Shown here in pieces: positions 33,902-36,265 of a DNA stretch of 36,265 nt; position 1 is the stretch's first letter; each line of letters opens with the position of its first letter. A program made the translations under genes and the position numbers. The stretch covers positions 1 to 36,265 of the forward strand of contig DWVT01000009.1 of assembly GCA_019120075.1 (NCBI GenBank), read 5' to 3'. Origin of the DNA: Candidatus Mediterraneibacter excrementigallinarum. GTDB lineage: Bacteria; Bacillota; Clostridia; Lachnospirales; Lachnospiraceae. The notes beneath the pieces are model-generated. The model saw only the letters and a program-made list of their open reading frames with translations, was not told where the DNA came from and did not search any database.

Positions 33902-34909
33902 GTGGGAAAGCGAATCATAACAACGGAAAATCTGGAAGAGGATATTAAGATAGAGGGACAGCTGCGTCCTCAGTTTCTGGACGATTATATCGGACAGGAG
34001 AAGGCGAAGAAGACATTGAAAGTCTATATCGAGGCGGCGAAAGCGCGGGGGGAAGCACTGGATCATGTGCTTTTTTACGGGCCTCCCGGTCTGGGAAAGA
34101 CAACGCTGGCGGGGATCATTGCAAATGAGATGGGCGTCAATCTGAAGGTGACATCCGGACCGGCGATCGAGAAGCCGGGCGAGATCGCGGCGATTCTGAA
34201 CAGCCTTCAGGAGAATGACGTGCTTTTTGTGGATGAGATCCATCGATTGAACCGGCAGGTAGAAGAGGTGCTCTATCCGGCGATGGAAGATTACGCGATC
34301 GATATCATGATAGGAAAAGGGGCAAGCGCCCGATCGATCCGTCTGAATCTGCCGAAGTTTACTCTTGTGGGGGCAACAACACGAGTCGGGATGCTGACTG
34401 CCCCGCTGAGAGACAGGTTCGGCGTGGTGGACCGCCTTGAATTTTATACTAACGAAGAACTCAAGACGATCATCCTGCGCTCTGCGCGTGTGCTTGATGT
34501 GGAGATCGAAGAAGAGGGCGCGATGGAACTGGCGAGAAGATCAAGAGGAACTCCCAGACTGGCAAACCGTCTGCTGAAGCGGGTGCGGGATTTCGCTCAG
34601 GTAAAATATGACGGGAGGATCACTCGTCAGGTGGCGGATTACGCGCTGGATCTGCTGGATGTGGACAGGTACGGCCTGGATCACAATGACCGGATGATCC
34701 TGCTGACCATGATCGAGAAATTTCAGGGTGGACCTGTGGGACTGGACACGCTTGCGGCTGCCATATCTGAGGATGCGGGCACACTTGAAGATGTGTATGA
34801 GCCTTATCTTCTTCAGAACGGTTTTATTCAGAGAACTCCGCGGGGACGTATTGTGACAGAGCGCGCATACGGGCATCTTGGGATTCCTTCTCCCCTTGGC
34901 GAGGTATAA
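33902..34909 (+). CDS. ruvB: Holliday junction branch-migration ATPase RuvB
   Basis: A 335-residue AAA+ motor. Walker [10 protein letters not shown], Walker [11 protein letters not shown], sensor [18 protein letters not shown], and the winged-helix end [38 protein letters not shown] start at GTG 33902, seven bases after AAGGTGAG; GTG 33893 lies within that ribosome site. Works with RuvA in recombination. No ruvC, as normal for Firmicutes. Confidence 0.96.
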   Translation: MGKRIITTENLEEDIKIEGQLRPQFLDDYIGQEKAKKTLKVYIEAAKARGEALDHVLFYGPPGLGKTTLAGIIANEMGVNLKVTSGPAIEKPGEIAAILNSLQENDVLFVDEIHRLNRQVEEVLYPAMEDYAIDIMIGKGASARSIRLNLPKFTLVGATTRVGMLTAPLRDRFGVVDRLEFYTNEELKTIILRSARVLDVEIEEEGAMELARRSRGTPRLANRLLKRVRDFAQVKYDGRITRQVADYALDLLDVDRYGLDHNDRMILLTMIEKFQGGPVGLDTLAAAISEDAGTLEDVYEPYLLQNGFIQRTPRGRIVTERAYGHLGIPSPLGEV

Positions 34910-35033
34910 ACCTGACGGCTGAGAGTCCCGGAGGCGGTATGTCCTGAACCGGAAATCCGTATCCGTCCGGCGGGGAAAGTATGGCGCCGTGGCGGGGAAG
35001 TCCTGGATTCGCCAAGCTTCAGCAAAAAAACAG

Positions 35034-35062
35034 TTGGTTTTTGCTGGTAAATAGTTTATAAT
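35034..35062 (+). promoter_or_regulatory. Promoter of zapA
   Basis: TTGGTT (35034-35039) and TATAAT (35057-35062), 17-base spacer. An imperfect palindrome, CAGCAAAAA with TTTTTGCTG (about 35020-35047), covers the -35 and could be a weak ruvB terminator or an operator. Confidence 0.65.
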
Positions 35063-35090
35063 AGCTTTTAGGAAACACGAGGAGGATGCT

Positions 35091-35501
35091 ATGAGTTCGG
35101 CAAAACATTATACGGAAGTATTGATCGGGGGAAAAGTATATACTCTCAGCGGTTTTGAGGGAGAAGAGTATCTGCAGAAAGTATCTTCCTATCTGAACCA
35201 TAAGATAACAGAGTGTGCAAACAGTGAGGGGTATCGGAAGCAGAGTGCAGACACAAGGAACGTCCTTCTTGCCCTGAATATTGCAGATGACTATTTTAAG
35301 GCGAAGAAGCAGGGAGACTCCCTTGAAAACGATATCGAGATGAAGGACAAGGAAATGTACGATCTGAAGCATGAGCTGATCTCCGCACAGATCAAACTGG
35401 AAAATGCGGAGAAAGAGCTGGCGAAGATGAAAGAGGAGAACAACGACCTTCAGATGCAGATCGTCAAGCTTGAAACAGAGATGAAAAACCGGAGAAGGTA
35501 A
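35091..35501 (+). CDS. zapA: Cell division protein ZapA-like
   Basis: A 136-residue protein. The N-terminal ZapA domain (VLIGGKVYTLSGFEGEEYLQKVSSYLNHKI) is followed by a long charged coiled coil (about 75-136). ZapA crosslinks FtsZ filaments at the division ring. It is longer than most ZapA proteins (about 85-110) because of its coiled coil. AGGAGG precedes the ATG. Terminator follows. Confidence 0.9.
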   Translation: MSSAKHYTEVLIGGKVYTLSGFEGEEYLQKVSSYLNHKITECANSEGYRKQSADTRNVLLALNIADDYFKAKKQGDSLENDIEMKDKEMYDLKHELISAQIKLENAEKELAKMKEENNDLQMQIVKLETEMKNRRR

Positions 35502-35504
35502 AAG

Positions 35505-35533
35505 ATAGGCTGTCAGAAACGACAGCCTATTTC
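35505..35533 (+). terminator. Intrinsic terminator after zapA
   Basis: ATAGGCTGTC (35505-35514) pairs with GACAGCCTAT (35521-35530), loop AGAAAC, followed by a short T-rich tail (TTCATT). Confidence 0.8.
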
Positions 35534-35563
35534 ATTAACAGAACAGAAACGGAAATCAGGAGT

Positions 35564-36265
35564 ATGGACAGAAAAAACTTACACAGAAAGATAGAAATCC
35601 TGGCACCGGCAGGATCCTACGACTGCTTTCGGGCGGCGGTGAATGCCGGTGCCGATGCGGTTTATGCAGGAGGCCCCAGATTCGGTGCCAGGGCATATGC
35701 TGATAATTTTACGGAAGAGGAACTTGTTCGCGCGATCGGTGAGGCGCATCTTCACGGGTGCAGGTTTTATCTGACGGTGAACACTCTTTTAAAAGATGAC
35801 GAGATAACAGGGCTTTACGAATATCTTGCGCCACTGTATGAGGCCGGACTTGACGCGGTTATTGTTCAGGATACAGGAGTATTTTATTTTGTGAAGACAT
35901 ATTTTCCCGGGATGGATATCCATATCAGCACCCAGATGACGATCACCCATGCGCGGGGAGCGAAGTTTTTTGAAGAACAGGGGGCATCACGGGTAGTTCC
36001 GGCAAGGGAACTTTCGCTTCAGGAAGTGCGGAAGATTCGGGAGGAGACCGGACTGGAGATCGAGTGTTTTGTGCATGGGGCGCTTTGTTACTGCTATTCG
36101 GGACAGTGCCTTCTGAGCAGTATGATCGGCGGAAGAAGCGGAAACCGGGGACAGTGCGCTCAGCCCTGCAGGCTTCCGTGGACGGTAAGCGGGAGACAGA
36201 AGTATTATATGAGTCTGAAAGATATGTGCGCGCTGGAACTGATCCCGGATCTTGTCGATGCGGGG
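35564..36265 (+). CDS. U32 family peptidase / tRNA or rRNA hydroxylation protein (partial at right edge)
   Basis: The frame runs from ATG 35564 through the right edge without a stop (234 codons). It begins KIEILAPAGSYDCFRAAVNAGADAVYAGG, has a TIM-barrel pattern (VIVQDTGVFYFVKTYFPGMDIHISTQMT), and carries the U32 signature ECFVHGALCYCYSGQC followed by GNRGQCAQPCR. The cysteines fit the iron-sulfur site of TrhP/RlhA-type RNA hydroxylation proteins, to which many U32 members belong. The ribosome site (AGGAG at 35558-35562) is unusually close to the ATG. The C-terminal part is outside the window. Confidence 0.9.
   Translation, partial: MDRKNLHRKIEILAPAGSYDCFRAAVNAGADAVYAGGPRFGARAYADNFTEEELVRAIGEAHLHGCRFYLTVNTLLKDDEITGLYEYLAPLYEAGLDAVIVQDTGVFYFVKTYFPGMDIHISTQMTITHARGAKFFEEQGASRVVPARELSLQEVRKIREETGLEIECFVHGALCYCYSGQCLLSSMIGGRSGNRGQCAQPCRLPWTVSGRQKYYMSLKDMCALELIPDLVDAG

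Noticed and set aside
34911-34990. TPP-riboswitch-like words (CTGAGA and TGAACC) between ruvB and zapA
   Set aside because: The remaining conserved TPP core and pairings are missing, and zapA is not a thiamine gene.
1-36265. CRISPR array, tRNA or rRNA genes
   Set aside because: No regularly spaced repeats with unique spacers and no cloverleaf or rRNA sequence were recognised by eye; a tRNAscan or Infernal run would settle it.

Overview
The window looks like the chromosome of a gut Lachnospiraceae bacterium (Clostridium cluster XIVa, near Mediterraneibacter, Dorea or Blautia). The evidence is gene content and order: an rnfCDGEAB cluster with apbE, NusG-II and Gx-transporter genes beside it; ruvA-ruvB-zapA-U32 peptidase; cmk-ispH-S1 protein; scpA-scpB. 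Strong AGGAGG-type ribosome sites and moderate GC agree. No tool was run, so genus level is inference.

Bases 1 to about 8,930 are accessory DNA. At the left edge are the end of an ABC-2 permease gene, an NTF2-like gene and a P-loop kinase gene broken by one extra base. Next comes a Tn916-like integrative and mobilizable element: a leftward HTH regulator, a small cysteine-rich protein, a RepA_N-type initiator domain, a MOBV-type relaxase, a CHC2 zinc-finger primase-like protein, a VapE-type P-loop ATPase, an excisionase and a tyrosine integrase. Its non-coding gaps hold nested inverted repeats (candidate oriT), phased GTTGC repeats beside AT-rich DNA (candidate replication origin), a hairpin between xis and int, and direct repeats at the integrase end. 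The right end lies just before a low-molecular-weight phosphatase gene. The left end was not found and may be outside the window.

Bases 8,943-18,133 hold housekeeping genes: phosphatase, a J-domain protein, two S11 D,D-carboxypeptidases, deoC, a metallophosphoesterase, scpAB, and a 664-residue 2-isopropylmalate synthase with a C-terminal AraC-type DNA-binding domain, which is unusual for a biosynthetic enzyme. Bases 18,724-25,370 hold an Xaa-Pro aminopeptidase, an RpiR-type regulator, a BaiN/HI0933 flavoprotein, cmk, ispH and a four-domain S1 protein. Bases 25,599-30,628 are the Rnf operon (ferredoxin:NAD+ oxidoreductase ion pump). ApbE, which attaches FMN to RnfD and RnfG, is encoded just downstream on the other strand and diverges from the NusG-II/Gx genes across a palindromic promoter region. 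ruvA, ruvB, zapA and a truncated U32 peptidase gene close the window.

The most striking unexplained signal is a pair of about 0.5-kb structured elements, at 18,135-18,630 and 30,620-31,149. Each begins at or just after a stop codon. Both carry the same stems in the same order, conserved single-stranded blocks, and many base changes that keep pairing. This fits an RNA-level (or cruciform) structure under selection. I cannot assign them to a known family.
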